Below are positions 45,060 through 53,857 of a stretch of DNA of 64,000 bases, in pieces. The DNA is taken from NCBI GenBank assembly GCA_039808365.1, contig JBDHSX010000003.1, positions 1 through 64,000 on the forward strand, in the 5' to 3' direction. Source of the stretch: 62-47 sp039808365. Lineage in GTDB: Bacteria > Pseudomonadota > Alphaproteobacteria > Rhizobiales > Xanthobacteraceae. Made by a program: the position numbers and the translations under genes. How positions within the stretch are numbered: position 1 is the first letter of the stretch; each line of letters opens with the position of its first letter. The notes beneath the pieces were generated by a model that was not told the origin of the DNA, searched no databases, and was given only the letters and a program-made list of their open reading frames with translations.

Positions 45060-46412
45060 ATGCAAGACAGCAATTTCCTGATCGCCAACAACGCAAAAGC
45101 CATCTGGCACCCGATGGCGCATCCGGCGGAGATGCGCGCGCATCCGCCCAAGATCATGATGAAGGGCTCCGGCGTTCACGTCTCGGACATCGAGGGCCGC
45201 ACTTTGCTCGACGCGGTGGCGGGATTGTGGAACGTCAACCTCGGCTATAGCTGCGACCCGATCAAAAAGGCCATGACCGAGCAACTCGACATGCTGCCCT
45301 ATTACTCGGGCTTTCGCGGCACCTCGACCGGCCCCTCGATCCAGCTCGCCGACGAACTCACCGAATGGTTCAAGCCGGAGGGCATGGCGCGCGTCTTCTT
45401 CACTTCCGGCGGCTCGGACTCGGTGGAAACCGCGTTGCGGCTGGCGCGGCAATACTGGAAGATCAAGGGCGAGGGCGACCGCACCAAGTTCCTGGCGCTG
45501 AAGAAGGGTTATCACGGCACCCATTTCGGCGCGGCCTCGGTCAACGGCAACGTCAATTTCCGCCGCAACTACGAGCCGCTGTTGCCGGGCGTGTTTCACA
45601 TTCCCGCGCCGTGGACCTATCGCAATCCGTTCAACGAAACCGACCCGGCCAAACTCGCCAAACTCTGCGCCGCCGCGCTGGAGGACGAAATCGCGTTTCA
45701 GGGCGGCGACACTATCGCGGCCTTCATCATGGAGCCGGTGTTAGGGGCCGGCGGCGTGATCGTGCCGCACGAGAGTTTCATGAAGCTGGTGCGGGAGATC
45801 TGCGACAAGCACGGCATCCTGATGATCTCCGACGAGGTCGTCACCGGGTTCGGCCGCACCGGCGCGTGGTCGGGCGCGCGGCTGTGGGGGGTGAAGCCGG
45901 ACATGATGACGATCGCCAAGGCGATCACATCCGGTTACTTCCCGCTCGGCGCGACGCTGATCGGCGAGAAGATGGCCGAGGTTTTCGAATCCGACAAATC
46001 CGGCACCGGCGCGATCGGGCACGGCTACACCTATTCGGGGCATCCGGTCGGCTGCGCCGCCGGCATCGCCGCGCTGGCCGAAACGCGCCGCCTCAAGCTC
46101 GACGAGAACGCCGCCGCGCGCGGCGGGGAGCTGATGGCCGCGCTTCAGACGCTTCAGTCCAAGCATCCGGTCATCGGCGACGTCCGCGGCAAGGGGCTGA
46201 TGACGGCGCTCGAACTGGTTGAGGACCGGGCGACGAAGAAGCCGCTCGACAAGGCGCGGCTCGCCGTGATCGCCGAAACCGCCTACCAGGCCGGCGTGAT
46301 GATCCGCGTCTCCGGCAACAACATCATCCTGTCGCCGCCCTTGATCCTCAGCGCCGCCGACGTTGAAACCATCGCCAAGGGCCTGGATGCCGGCCTCCGG
46401 GCCATTGAATAG
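45060..46412 (+). CDS. Class III omega-aminotransferase
   Basis: The 450-residue enzyme has PLP motifs ISDEVVTGFGRTG (Asp258) and Lys287 in MTIAKAITSGYFPLGA, with the substrate-pocket start AKAIWHPMAHPAEM typical of omega-amino acid:pyruvate aminotransferases, which act on terminal amino groups (beta-alanine, GABA, 6-aminohexanoate, diamines). It follows the IclR gene by 40 bp and is probably in one transcript. Two class III aminotransferases, an ALDH and an amide hydrolase nearby fit an omega-amino-acid pathway. Specific amino donor not deducible. Confidence 0.9.
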   Translation: MQDSNFLIANNAKAIWHPMAHPAEMRAHPPKIMMKGSGVHVSDIEGRTLLDAVAGLWNVNLGYSCDPIKKAMTEQLDMLPYYSGFRGTSTGPSIQLADELTEWFKPEGMARVFFTSGGSDSVETALRLARQYWKIKGEGDRTKFLALKKGYHGTHFGAASVNGNVNFRRNYEPLLPGVFHIPAPWTYRNPFNETDPAKLAKLCAAALEDEIAFQGGDTIAAFIMEPVLGAGGVIVPHESFMKLVREICDKHGILMISDEVVTGFGRTGAWSGARLWGVKPDMMTIAKAITSGYFPLGATLIGEKMAEVFESDKSGTGAIGHGYTYSGHPVGCAAGIAALAETRRLKLDENAAARGGELMAALQTLQSKHPVIGDVRGKGLMTALELVEDRATKKPLDKARLAVIAETAYQAGVMIRVSGNNIILSPPLILSAADVETIAKGLDAGLRAIE

Positions 46413-46840
46413 AGCGACGCAGCCGCCCGCCAGCGGCGCGCGACGACAAGGCCGCCGCGCGTCCGCCCCCTGCGACGCCGGCGCGGCCGCGGCCCTCTCC
46501 AAATTCGTTGACAACGAAATTAAATGGCGCTTAGACTGACCGGGCTGCTTATTTTTAATAGGAAGCCGGAAACAGACATAACGTGACGAGCCCTGCTTCG
46601 ACGCGCGCAGGCGTGGCTCGGACAGCATTTTCAGTTCGCAAGGCCGCGCGGCGAATTCCCGGAAACATCCCGTCGGATGCTTTGTCTGCGGACGGAATTT
46701 GTCTGCGGATGAAAGATCGCGGGCGGAAGACATCGGGTTTGTCTCGATGACTCCGGCGCAAGCCGCGACCGACCAAGATATGACGATCGCTCATACAGCG
46801 ACGAAAAACAAAAATAATCACTTACCATCGAGGAACCGAC
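46413..46840 (+). other. 428-bp regulatory gap and long leader before the ABC transporter operon
   Basis: The gap contains the promoter/operator at 46501-46536, then about 300 bases of leader with a 17-bp tandem duplication (46681-46714). GAGGAA lies just before the SBP ATG. No convincing gene is present; a short GTG-initiated frame in the leader has no protein-like features. Confidence 0.6.
46501..46536 (+). promoter_or_regulatory. Promoter with palindromic operator upstream of the ABC transporter operon
   Basis: TTGACA (46508-46513), 17 bases and TTAGAC (46531-46536) form a plausible promoter with a weak -10. The -35 is centred in the perfect 15-bp palindrome TTCGTTG-A-CAACGAA (46504-46518), so a bound repressor would block it. 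The 19 bases 46501-46519 match 57672-57690 (opposite strand) at 16 positions. Confidence 0.6.
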
Positions 46841-48427
46841 ATGGCTTTCAATCTCAATCGTCGTCAATTGATCAAGCTCGGTGGCGCCGCGGCGCTGTCG
46901 CAAGCCGCGCCCCGCCTGTCCTTCGCGCAAGGCAACAGCCGCGTGATCCGCGCGGTCATGCACACCGCGCTGCGCGTCACCGACCCGCTGGTGGTGCCGG
47001 CATGGACGACCCGCAACCACGGCTACAACATCTATGACACGCTGTTCTCGATGGACAGCAAGCTGAACTACAAGCCTCAGATGGTCGAGGCTTTCGACGT
47101 GTCGAGCGACGGCCTGACCTACACCTTCCATCTGCGGACCGGGTTGAAATTCCACGACGGCGCGCCGGTGACCTCCGAGGATGTCATCGCCTCGCTCAAG
47201 CGGTGGGGCGCGCGGGACCCGATGGGCATTTCGCTGATGGCGGCCACCGGCGAACTCGTGGCCGTCGATCAGCGCACGTTCCGCCTGGTGTTGAAGCGTC
47301 CGTTCGGTCACGTTCTGGCCGCGCTGGGCAAGCCGTCCTCGGCGGTGCCCTTCATCATGCCGGCACGGGTCGCGGCGACACCTCCCACGCAGCAGATCAC
47401 GGAATATGTCGGGTCCGGTCCGTTCCGCTTCGTCACCGGCGAATTCAAGCCCGGCATCAAGGCGGTCTACGAGCGCAACCCGGACTACGTCGCGCGACAG
47501 GAAGCGCCCGACGGCCTCTCCGGCGGCAAGGTGGTGAAGGTCGACCGCTACGAATGGATCAACATTTCCGATTTCCAGACCTCGCTCAACGCGCTCGCGA
47601 ACAACGAGATCGATTATTTCGAAAATCCGACGCACGAGATGATTCCGCAGGCCGACAAGCTCGGCGTCAAGCTGTTCGACTACAATCCCGCGGGCTTCTC
47701 CGGATTCTGCCGGCCCAACTGGCTGTCGCCGCTGATCGCCAAGCAGGAAATCCGCCAGGCCATCCTCAGCGCGGTCAATCAGCAGGACTGGCTGGACGCC
47801 CAGGTCGGCGACCCGAACTTCTACCGGATTTCATCGGCGATGTTCGTCCCCGACATGCCCTACGGCACCGAGGCCGGCTGGAACACCAAGGCGGACGTCG
47901 CCGCGGCCAAGGCCTTGCTGGCCAAGGGTGGCTACAAGGGCGAGCCGATCACGCTGCTTCAGGTCTCGGACGCGCCGATCATCTCGCCGCTGGTTGACGT
48001 CGCCGCCCAGGCGCTCCGTCAGATCGGCATGAACGTGAAGCTCGTGGCGCTGGATTGGTTGTCGGTGCTGGCGCGCCGCACCAAGCAGGAGTCCGGCGAG
48101 AACGGCGGATGGGACCTGACATTCGCAACGCAAGCCGCGGTCGACATCTTCAATCCGATCATCAACGGGCATCTGATGACGGTCGGCAAGACCGGCCCCT
48201 ATGGCTGGGCCGAGGACAAGCCGATCATGGATATGCGCCAATCCTTCATCGACGAACCGGACCCGGCGAAGCAGAAGGCGATCGCCGAGAATATTCAGAA
48301 GCGCGCCTACGAGGTCGTCACGCATATTCCGACCGGGATGTTCCGGCAGCCTTCGATGCACCGGCCGAACCTGTCGGGATTCATTCCCGCCCTCGTTCCG
48401 GTGTTCTGGAACGTCGAGAAGGCCTAG
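46841..48427 (+). CDS. ABC transporter substrate-binding protein, peptide/nickel type, Tat-exported
   Basis: The 528-residue protein begins with a twin-arginine signal (NRRQLIKLGGAAALSQAAP) and continues as a family 5 extracellular solute-binding protein: LKFHDGAPVTSEDVIASLKRW and the YVGSGPFRF block are characteristic. It would capture a peptide-like ligand in the periplasm for the permeases at 49764 and 50702. A strong 15-bp hairpin (48445-48484) follows it, which could keep SBP mRNA levels above those of the downstream genes. Confidence 0.93.
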   Translation: MAFNLNRRQLIKLGGAAALSQAAPRLSFAQGNSRVIRAVMHTALRVTDPLVVPAWTTRNHGYNIYDTLFSMDSKLNYKPQMVEAFDVSSDGLTYTFHLRTGLKFHDGAPVTSEDVIASLKRWGARDPMGISLMAATGELVAVDQRTFRLVLKRPFGHVLAALGKPSSAVPFIMPARVAATPPTQQITEYVGSGPFRFVTGEFKPGIKAVYERNPDYVARQEAPDGLSGGKVVKVDRYEWINISDFQTSLNALANNEIDYFENPTHEMIPQADKLGVKLFDYNPAGFSGFCRPNWLSPLIAKQEIRQAILSAVNQQDWLDAQVGDPNFYRISSAMFVPDMPYGTEAGWNTKADVAAAKALLAKGGYKGEPITLLQVSDAPIISPLVDVAAQALRQIGMNVKLVALDWLSVLARRTKQESGENGGWDLTFATQAAVDIFNPIINGHLMTVGKTGPYGWAEDKPIMDMRQSFIDEPDPAKQKAIAENIQKRAYEVVTHIPTGMFRQPSMHRPNLSGFIPALVPVFWNVEKA

Positions 48428-48444
48428 AGGACCGCCGCGCCAAC

Positions 48445-48484
48445 GCGGGCTTGTCGGGCATCGATGAACGCCCGGCAGGCCCGC
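48445..48484 (+). promoter_or_regulatory. Intercistronic hairpin after the SBP gene
   Basis: GCGGGCTTGTCGGGC pairs with GCCCGGCAGGCCCGC over a 10-base loop: 15 base pairs, two of them G-U in RNA. No T run follows, so it more likely stabilises the SBP part of the mRNA or attenuates partly than ends transcription. Confidence 0.65.
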
Positions 48485-48548
48485 ATGCGTCTTCGCCCGG
48501 AAAAAAGCGCCGCGCGCGCATTGTTCAATGCAGGGAGATTAACGACCG

Positions 48549-49739
48549 ATGTCGCGTCTGATGTCCGGATTCCCGCCCGCTCCCGACCGGCAGGTTACCC
48601 TCGCCAACTGGCGCAAGCATCCCTTCAGCCAATGGGGATTCCGCAACGTCCGCCAACTGGTTCCGACCGCGCCGATTCGACCGGCCGCGAACCCGACGCC
48701 ATTGAGCGAGGACCTGCGCGATATCGAGACCGTCGCGTTCGAAGGGCTGGACGGCAAGGAAACCACCGTTCGCGACGCGCGCGCCGCGAGCTTCACCGAT
48801 GGCATGCTGGTGTTGCGCGGCGGCCGGATCGTCAGCGAGTGGTATGACAACGGCCTCGACGCCGTGACGCCGCATATTTGCTTCTCCGTCAGCAAATCCG
48901 TTCTGGGCGCCCTCGCCGGCGTTTTGACCGATCGGGAGATCATCGACCCCGACGCGGGGGTGATCGATTATCTGCCGGAAGTCAAAGGCAGCGCCTACGA
49001 GACGGCCACGCTGCGGCACCTGCTGGATATGACGGTGAGCACCAGTTACCACGAGGAGTTCAACAACCCGTCGCCGGATCTGTTGCGTTATCGCGCGGCG
49101 ACGGGCTGGGATCCGCACCAATCGGGGATGCCGACGCCCGATCTGCGCAAATTCCTGCCGACCGTTCCGCCGGGAGACGGCCCGCACGGCGCCAAGGTCA
49201 ATTACGTGACGCCCAACACCGACACGCTGGGCTGGCTGTTCGAGCGCGCCAGCGGACGCCCCTATTCCCAGCTGCTCGGCGAATACCTGTGGGCTCCGAT
49301 GGGCGCCGAGACGGAAGGCAGCATGACCGTCGACGCGTTCGGCATGGCGCGGCCCGGCGGCGGCATCTCGGCGACGCTGCGGGATCTCGCGCGCTTCGGT
49401 GAGATGATGCGCCGGCGCGGCTTCGCCAACGGCCGGCAGGTCGTTCCGGGCTGGTGGGTCGACGACATTCGCCGCAACGGCAGCATCGAGGCGTGGAAAC
49501 ACGGCTGCATGACCGATGCGTTCCCGATCGCGCAATATCGCAGCAAATGGTACAATCTCGGCGAGCCGGGCGGCGCGATCTTTTTCGGCGTCGGCATCCA
49601 CGGTCAATGGATTTACATCGACGAGCGCGCGGAAACCGTCATCGCGCGCTACTCGTCCCAGCCGGACCCGATGGACCTTCCGCTCGATCACATGTGGTTG
49701 CGTGGTTACGACGCGATCGCGCGCCATCTCTCCGCATAG
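48549..49739 (+). CDS. Serine hydrolase of the beta-lactamase class C fold, NylB (6-aminohexanoate-dimer hydrolase)-like
   Basis: The 396-residue protein has the SxxK nucleophile motif Ser113-V-S-Lys116 in CFSVSKSVLG and the tyrosine motif VNYVTPNTD (Tyr219). The ordered blocks NWRKHPFSQWGFRNVRQLVP, LVLRGGRIVSEWY, LLDMTVSTSYHEEF, GGGISATLRDLARFG and GIHGQWIYID resemble, from memory, NylB, which cleaves linear amides of 6-aminohexanoate. There is no signal peptide, so it acts in the cytoplasm on an imported ligand. It sits inside the ABC operon, 121 bp after the SBP gene. D-amino-acid ester or other amide substrates remain possible. Confidence 0.75.
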   Translation: MSRLMSGFPPAPDRQVTLANWRKHPFSQWGFRNVRQLVPTAPIRPAANPTPLSEDLRDIETVAFEGLDGKETTVRDARAASFTDGMLVLRGGRIVSEWYDNGLDAVTPHICFSVSKSVLGALAGVLTDREIIDPDAGVIDYLPEVKGSAYETATLRHLLDMTVSTSYHEEFNNPSPDLLRYRAATGWDPHQSGMPTPDLRKFLPTVPPGDGPHGAKVNYVTPNTDTLGWLFERASGRPYSQLLGEYLWAPMGAETEGSMTVDAFGMARPGGGISATLRDLARFGEMMRRRGFANGRQVVPGWWVDDIRRNGSIEAWKHGCMTDAFPIAQYRSKWYNLGEPGGAIFFGVGIHGQWIYIDERAETVIARYSSQPDPMDLPLDHMWLRGYDAIARHLSA

Positions 49740-49763
49740 CGCGATGAACCCGGAGTGACCACG

Positions 49764-50705
49764 ATGCTGCGCTTTGTGCTTCGCCGGCTGTTGTCGGTCA
49801 TTCCCGTTCTGGTCGTCGTCTCGATCATCGTGTTTCTGGCCTTGCGGCTGGGCCCCGGCGACCCGGCGGCGATTCTCGCCGGCGACAGCGCGACGCCCGA
49901 GATGATCGCCGCGATGCGCGCACATCTCGGTCTCGATCAGTCGTTGCCGCAGCAATTCATTCACTGGGCGGCCCAGATCGCGCATGGCGACCTCGGACGT
50001 TCCATCACCTCCAACCAGCCGGTCACGACGCTGGTGGCCTCACGGCTTGAGCCGACGCTGGCGCTGGCGCTCGCCACCATCGTCTTCTCGATTGTCGTCG
50101 CCACGCCGCTCGGCGTGCTCGCCGCCTGGCGACGTGGCTCGTGGATCGATACGCTGGCCAGCGGCGGCGCCGTGTTCGGCTTCGCCATGCCCGCCTTCGT
50201 GACGGGCTATCTGCTGGTTTATATCTTCGCGCTCAAGCTGCAGTGGCTGCCGGTGCAGGGGTTCGTGCCGCTGTCGGAGGGCTTTTGGCCATTCGCCAGA
50301 CACCTGATCCTGCCGACCTTGACGCTCAGCACTATCTACATCGCGTTGATCACCCGGGTGACGCGCGCCAGCATGCTCGAAATCCTGAACGAGGATTTCG
50401 TCCGCACCGCGCGCGCCAAGGGCATGCCGGAACGGATCGTGCTGTTTCGCCATGCGCTCGGCAATTCAGCCATTCCCGTTCTGTCGGTGATCGGCATCGG
50501 CATCGCGCTGCTGCTCGGTGGCGTCGTGGTGACCGAAAGCGTGTTCAGCTTTCCCGGGCTCGGCCGGCTGACCGTCGAGGCCGTGGTCGCCCGCGACTAT
50601 CCGGTGGTGCAGGGCATCATCATCCTGTTCAGCGGCGTCTATGTTCTGATCAACCTCGCGGTCGATGTCAGCTACGCCATCTTCGATCCGAGGATCAGCT
50701 ATTGA
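49764..50705 (+). CDS. ABC transporter permease, DppB/OppB type
   Basis: The 313-residue permease has about six membrane helices, the N-terminal signature FVLRRLLSVIPVLVVVSIIVFLALRLGPGDPA, and the EAA loop RTARAKGMPERIVLFRHALGNS that contacts the ATPase. ATG 49764 has GGAG nine bases upstream; the in-frame GTG at 49755 is too close to that site. It overlaps the next permease by 4 bases. Confidence 0.95.
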   Translation: MLRFVLRRLLSVIPVLVVVSIIVFLALRLGPGDPAAILAGDSATPEMIAAMRAHLGLDQSLPQQFIHWAAQIAHGDLGRSITSNQPVTTLVASRLEPTLALALATIVFSIVVATPLGVLAAWRRGSWIDTLASGGAVFGFAMPAFVTGYLLVYIFALKLQWLPVQGFVPLSEGFWPFARHLILPTLTLSTIYIALITRVTRASMLEILNEDFVRTARAKGMPERIVLFRHALGNSAIPVLSVIGIGIALLLGGVVVTESVFSFPGLGRLTVEAVVARDYPVVQGIIILFSGVYVLINLAVDVSYAIFDPRISY

Positions 50706-51577
50706 GCGCCGTCGTCACCAGTCCGACCGTCTTCCGCAGCACGGTCACCATCCTGCGCCGTCATCCCGGATTGCTGTTCGGGCTCGTCGTCATCACCGCC
50801 ATGGTCATCCTCGCGGTCGCGGCGCCGTGGCTGCATACCGTCGATCCGACCTATATAAGGCCGCGGATGCGGCTCAAGCCACCGTCCGCCGCGTTCTGGT
50901 TCGGCACCGATTCGACGGGGCGCGACCTGTGGAGCCGGATCGCCTACGGATCACGCGTCTCCCTGATCGTCGGCGCGTCGGTGGCGGCGATTTCGCTGGT
51001 GATCGGGCTGGTGATCGGGATGATTTCCGGCGTCGTGCGCAAGCTCGACGGCATCATCATGCGCATCATGGACGGCGTGATGGCGATCCCCGCCATTCTG
51101 CTCGCCATCATGGTGGTCAGCCTGTTCGGCGCCTCCTTGCACACGGTGATCATCGCCATCACCCTGCCCGAGATTCCGCGCGTGGTCCGGCTGACGCGGA
51201 GCGTCGTTCTCACCGTGCGCGGCGAAGCCTATGTCGAGGCCGCCATCAGCATGGGAACGCCGACCCCGATCCTGATGATGCGCCACATCCTGCCGAACAT
51301 TCTCGCGCCCGTCATCGTGCAGGCGACCTTCACCGCGTCGGCCGCGATCCTGATCGAAGCCTCGCTGTCGTTTCTCGGAATCGGGACGCCGAGCGAGATT
51401 CCGAGCTGGGGCAACATCATGGCCGACGGCCGCAACTACTTCCAGATGGCGCCGCAACTGATCATGATTCCGGGCTTTCTGGTCGCCCTGACCGTGCTCG
51501 CGGTGAACATTCTGGGCGACAGCCTGCGCGACCTGCTCGATCCGCGGTTCGCCAGATCGGTCGGAGACGCCCAATGA
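50702..51577 (+). CDS. ABC transporter permease, DppC/OppC type
   Basis: The 291-residue permease has the DppC features: FGTDSTGRDLWSRIAYGSRVSL, the EAA loop EAAISMGTPTPILMMRHILPN and the C-terminal GDSLRDLLDPR. The start is a TTG (50702-50704) overlapping the stop of the DppB-type gene (TTGA), with GAGGA about 8 bases upstream. No other initiation codon fits the N-terminus. It overlaps the ATPase gene by four bases. Confidence 0.93.
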   Translation: MSAVVTSPTVFRSTVTILRRHPGLLFGLVVITAMVILAVAAPWLHTVDPTYIRPRMRLKPPSAAFWFGTDSTGRDLWSRIAYGSRVSLIVGASVAAISLVIGLVIGMISGVVRKLDGIIMRIMDGVMAIPAILLAIMVVSLFGASLHTVIIAITLPEIPRVVRLTRSVVLTVRGEAYVEAAISMGTPTPILMMRHILPNILAPVIVQATFTASAAILIEASLSFLGIGTPSEIPSWGNIMADGRNYFQMAPQLIMIPGFLVALTVLAVNILGDSLRDLLDPRFARSVGDAQ

Positions 51578-53196
51578 CCGATCATGTTCTTTCGATCGAC
51601 CACCTCACGGTTGCCGTCACCGGCGCGTCCGAGCCGAAGACCGTCGTCACCGATGTCAGCCTGTCGGTCGGGCGGCAGGAGATCGTCTGCGTCGTCGGCG
51701 AGTCCGGCTCCGGCAAGTCGGTGACCTCGTTCTCGGTGATGGGAATTCTGTCGCCCGGCCTCGCGCCGGTCGCGGGCTCGATCAAGCTGCTCGGCGAGGA
51801 GCTGATCGGCGCATCGCCCGCGCGGATGCGCGAATTGCGCGGCCAGCGCATGGCAATGATTTTTCAGGAGCCGATGACCGCTCTCAACCCTGTCATGACG
51901 GTGGGCGAGCAGATCGCGGAGATTTTCCGCTATCACCGGCCGGAGATGTCGGCCGCGCAAATTCAGCAGCGCGTCCAGTCGCTCGCCGAGGACGTTCACC
52001 TGCCCGATCCGACGAATATCGTGCATCGCTACCCGCATCAACTGTCCGGCGGCCAGCGCCAGCGCATCATGATCGCTATGGCGCTGGCGCTGGAGCCGGC
52101 GTTGCTGATCGCGGACGAACCCACCACGGCGCTCGACGTCACCACGCAGAAGCAGATTCTCGAACTCGTCCGTGATCTGGTGGCGCGCCAGGGCATCGGG
52201 GTGCTGTTCATCACCCACGATTTCGGCGTCGTCGCCGAGATCGCCGATCGCGTCGTGGTGATGCGCGCCGGCCATGTCGTTGAATCCGGATCCGCGCGCG
52301 ATGTCCTCACCTCGCCCCGACAAGCCTACACGCGGGCGCTGATCGATGCGGTGCCCGGCAGCAAGTTGCCGGCGGCGCGGGAGATCGCCGACGACGTGCT
52401 GCTGCGGGTGGACAATTTGTCAAAGACCTACGGCTCGTTCGGGCTGTTCGGTCGGGCCCGCAACGCCAATCCCGCCCTGCAAAATGCCTCGCTGTCGCTG
52501 CGAAAAGGCGAGATCCTTGGAATCGTCGGCGAATCCGGCTCGGGCAAGTCGACCCTGGCCCGCTGCATCAGCCGGCTTCAGACCCCGACGTCCGGCGATA
52601 TCTGGCTCGGCGGCATCAACATCGCCCAGATGCAGGAGCGCAAGCTTCGGCGTCATCGCAAAGCCATTCAGGTCGTGTTCCAGGACCCGAACCGGTCGCT
52701 CAATCCGCGATTGCGGATCGGCGACGCGCTGGTCGAGGGCGCGCGGAATTTCGGCGTCGACGCGCGCGAGGCCAGCCAAAGAAGCCGCCGGTTGCTGGAC
52801 CTGGTCGGGATGGACGACAGCGCGCTCGACCGCTTTCCCCATCAGTTTTCCGGCGGCCAGCGCCAGCGCATCTGTATCGCCCGCGCCCTCGCCAGCGAGC
52901 CCGATATCCTGGTGGCGGACGAGGCGGTGTCCGCGCTCGACGTCTCGGTTCAAGCTCAAGTCCTTGAACTGCTGAAAGATTTGAGGGAAAGGCTGGGCCT
53001 CGCCATCATTTTCATCACCCATGACCTGCGGGTCGCCGGCCAGCTTTGCGATCGGCTGGTGGTGATGCAGTCGGGGAAAATCGTCGAGCAGGGACCGACC
53101 GGCAGCCTGTTCGCCGCCCCCCGTCAGGCCTATACCCGCGAGCTGCTCGCCGCCGCGCCGGGTCGGGAATTCCTTGCGAGCGCGCAGAAAGCGTGA
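51574..53196 (+). CDS. Fused ABC transporter ATPase (DppD-DppF type, two nucleotide-binding domains)
   Basis: The 540-residue protein contains two complete ATPase domains: Walker A GESGSGKSV with LSGGQRQR and Walker B ALLIADEPTTALD in the first, and GESGSGKST with FSGGQRQR and DILVADEAVSALD in the second. In most dipeptide systems these are two proteins; here they are one chain, so the complex would have one ATPase polypeptide per transporter. The oligopeptide-specific C-terminal region follows each half (SPRQAYTRALIDAVPG and APRQAYTRELLAAAPG). ATG overlaps the preceding stop (ATGA). Confidence 0.95.
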   Translation: MTDHVLSIDHLTVAVTGASEPKTVVTDVSLSVGRQEIVCVVGESGSGKSVTSFSVMGILSPGLAPVAGSIKLLGEELIGASPARMRELRGQRMAMIFQEPMTALNPVMTVGEQIAEIFRYHRPEMSAAQIQQRVQSLAEDVHLPDPTNIVHRYPHQLSGGQRQRIMIAMALALEPALLIADEPTTALDVTTQKQILELVRDLVARQGIGVLFITHDFGVVAEIADRVVVMRAGHVVESGSARDVLTSPRQAYTRALIDAVPGSKLPAAREIADDVLLRVDNLSKTYGSFGLFGRARNANPALQNASLSLRKGEILGIVGESGSGKSTLARCISRLQTPTSGDIWLGGINIAQMQERKLRRHRKAIQVVFQDPNRSLNPRLRIGDALVEGARNFGVDAREASQRSRRLLDLVGMDDSALDRFPHQFSGGQRQRICIARALASEPDILVADEAVSALDVSVQAQVLELLKDLRERLGLAIIFITHDLRVAGQLCDRLVVMQSGKIVEQGPTGSLFAAPRQAYTRELLAAAPGREFLASAQKA

Positions 53197-53214
53197 AATG
53201 CCTCCTTCGGGAGA

Positions 53215-53239
53215 GCGGCGTCGCCTTGGGAGACGCCGC
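53215..53239 (+). terminator. Hairpin between ABC ATPase and MarR genes
   Basis: GCGGCGTC pairs perfectly with GACGCCGC over a 9-base loop in the 67-bp gap. There is no T run, so it may be a partial terminator or an mRNA-stabilising element. Confidence 0.35.
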
Positions 53240-53263
53240 GCGCCGCAAGCCAGGAGACCATGA

Positions 53264-53830
53264 GTGACCGCGAGCAAGAAGACCAGGAAGGTTTCGGGAA
53301 CGAAGTCGCAGCCTGCGGCCGCCAAGATATCGAAGCCCCACAAGCTGGGCTCGATCGGCTCGCTGGACGACTTCATCCCGTACAAACTCTCGGTCGTCGC
53401 CAATCGCGTCTCGCAATCGATCGGGCGGCTGTTCGAGACCCAGTTCAATCTTCAGATGCCGGAATGGCGCATTCTGATCGCGCTCTACGCCTATGGCACG
53501 TTGTCGTTCATCGAGGTGGTCGAACGCACCAGCATGGACAAGGCGCGGGTGTCGCGGGCGCTGCGCCGCCTGGTCGATCTCAAGATGATCACCGTGCAAA
53601 ACGATCCCAAGGACGGCCGGCGGATCTTCCTGTCGATCACCCGCGACGGCGCCAAGATGTGCAAGAGCATCCTGCCGGAAGCCGCGCGCACGCAAGCCTG
53701 GTTCCTTGAGGGCCTGTCGGACGCCGAGCAGGTGCAGCTCGACGTCATCCTGAACAAGCTGATGGTGCGCAGCCAGGCGCTTCAGGGATCGAGCGCGCCG
53801 TTCGAAACCATCGACGACGGCGACGCCTGA
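53264..53830 (+). CDS. MarR-family transcriptional regulator
   Basis: The 188-residue protein has a basic N-terminal extension (about 1-30, KKTRKVSGTKSQPAAAKISK) and a MarR winged HTH: MPEWRILIALYAYG, SFIEVVERTSMDKARVSRALRRLVDLKMI and the wing NDPKDGRRIFLSIT. The start is GTG with AGGAG upstream; an out-of-frame ATG four bases earlier is not used. As the last gene of the ABC operon it is the leading candidate for binding the shared palindrome at 46504 and 57672, including control of its own operon. Its ligand may be the transported compound. Confidence 0.9.
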   Translation: MTASKKTRKVSGTKSQPAAAKISKPHKLGSIGSLDDFIPYKLSVVANRVSQSIGRLFETQFNLQMPEWRILIALYAYGTLSFIEVVERTSMDKARVSRALRRLVDLKMITVQNDPKDGRRIFLSITRDGAKMCKSILPEAARTQAWFLEGLSDAEQVQLDVILNKLMVRSQALQGSSAPFETIDDGDA

Positions 53831-53837
53831 GTTGGTT

Positions 53838-53857
53838 GCCGGCCTTCAGAAGCCGGC
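53838..53857. terminator. Possible bidirectional hairpin between MarR and gamma-glutamyltransferase genes
   Basis: GCCGGCCTTC and GAAGCCGGC pair with one bulge around a single A. It lies at the meeting point of two convergent operons and overlaps the 3' end of the minus-strand gene. There is no T run on either strand. Confidence 0.35.
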
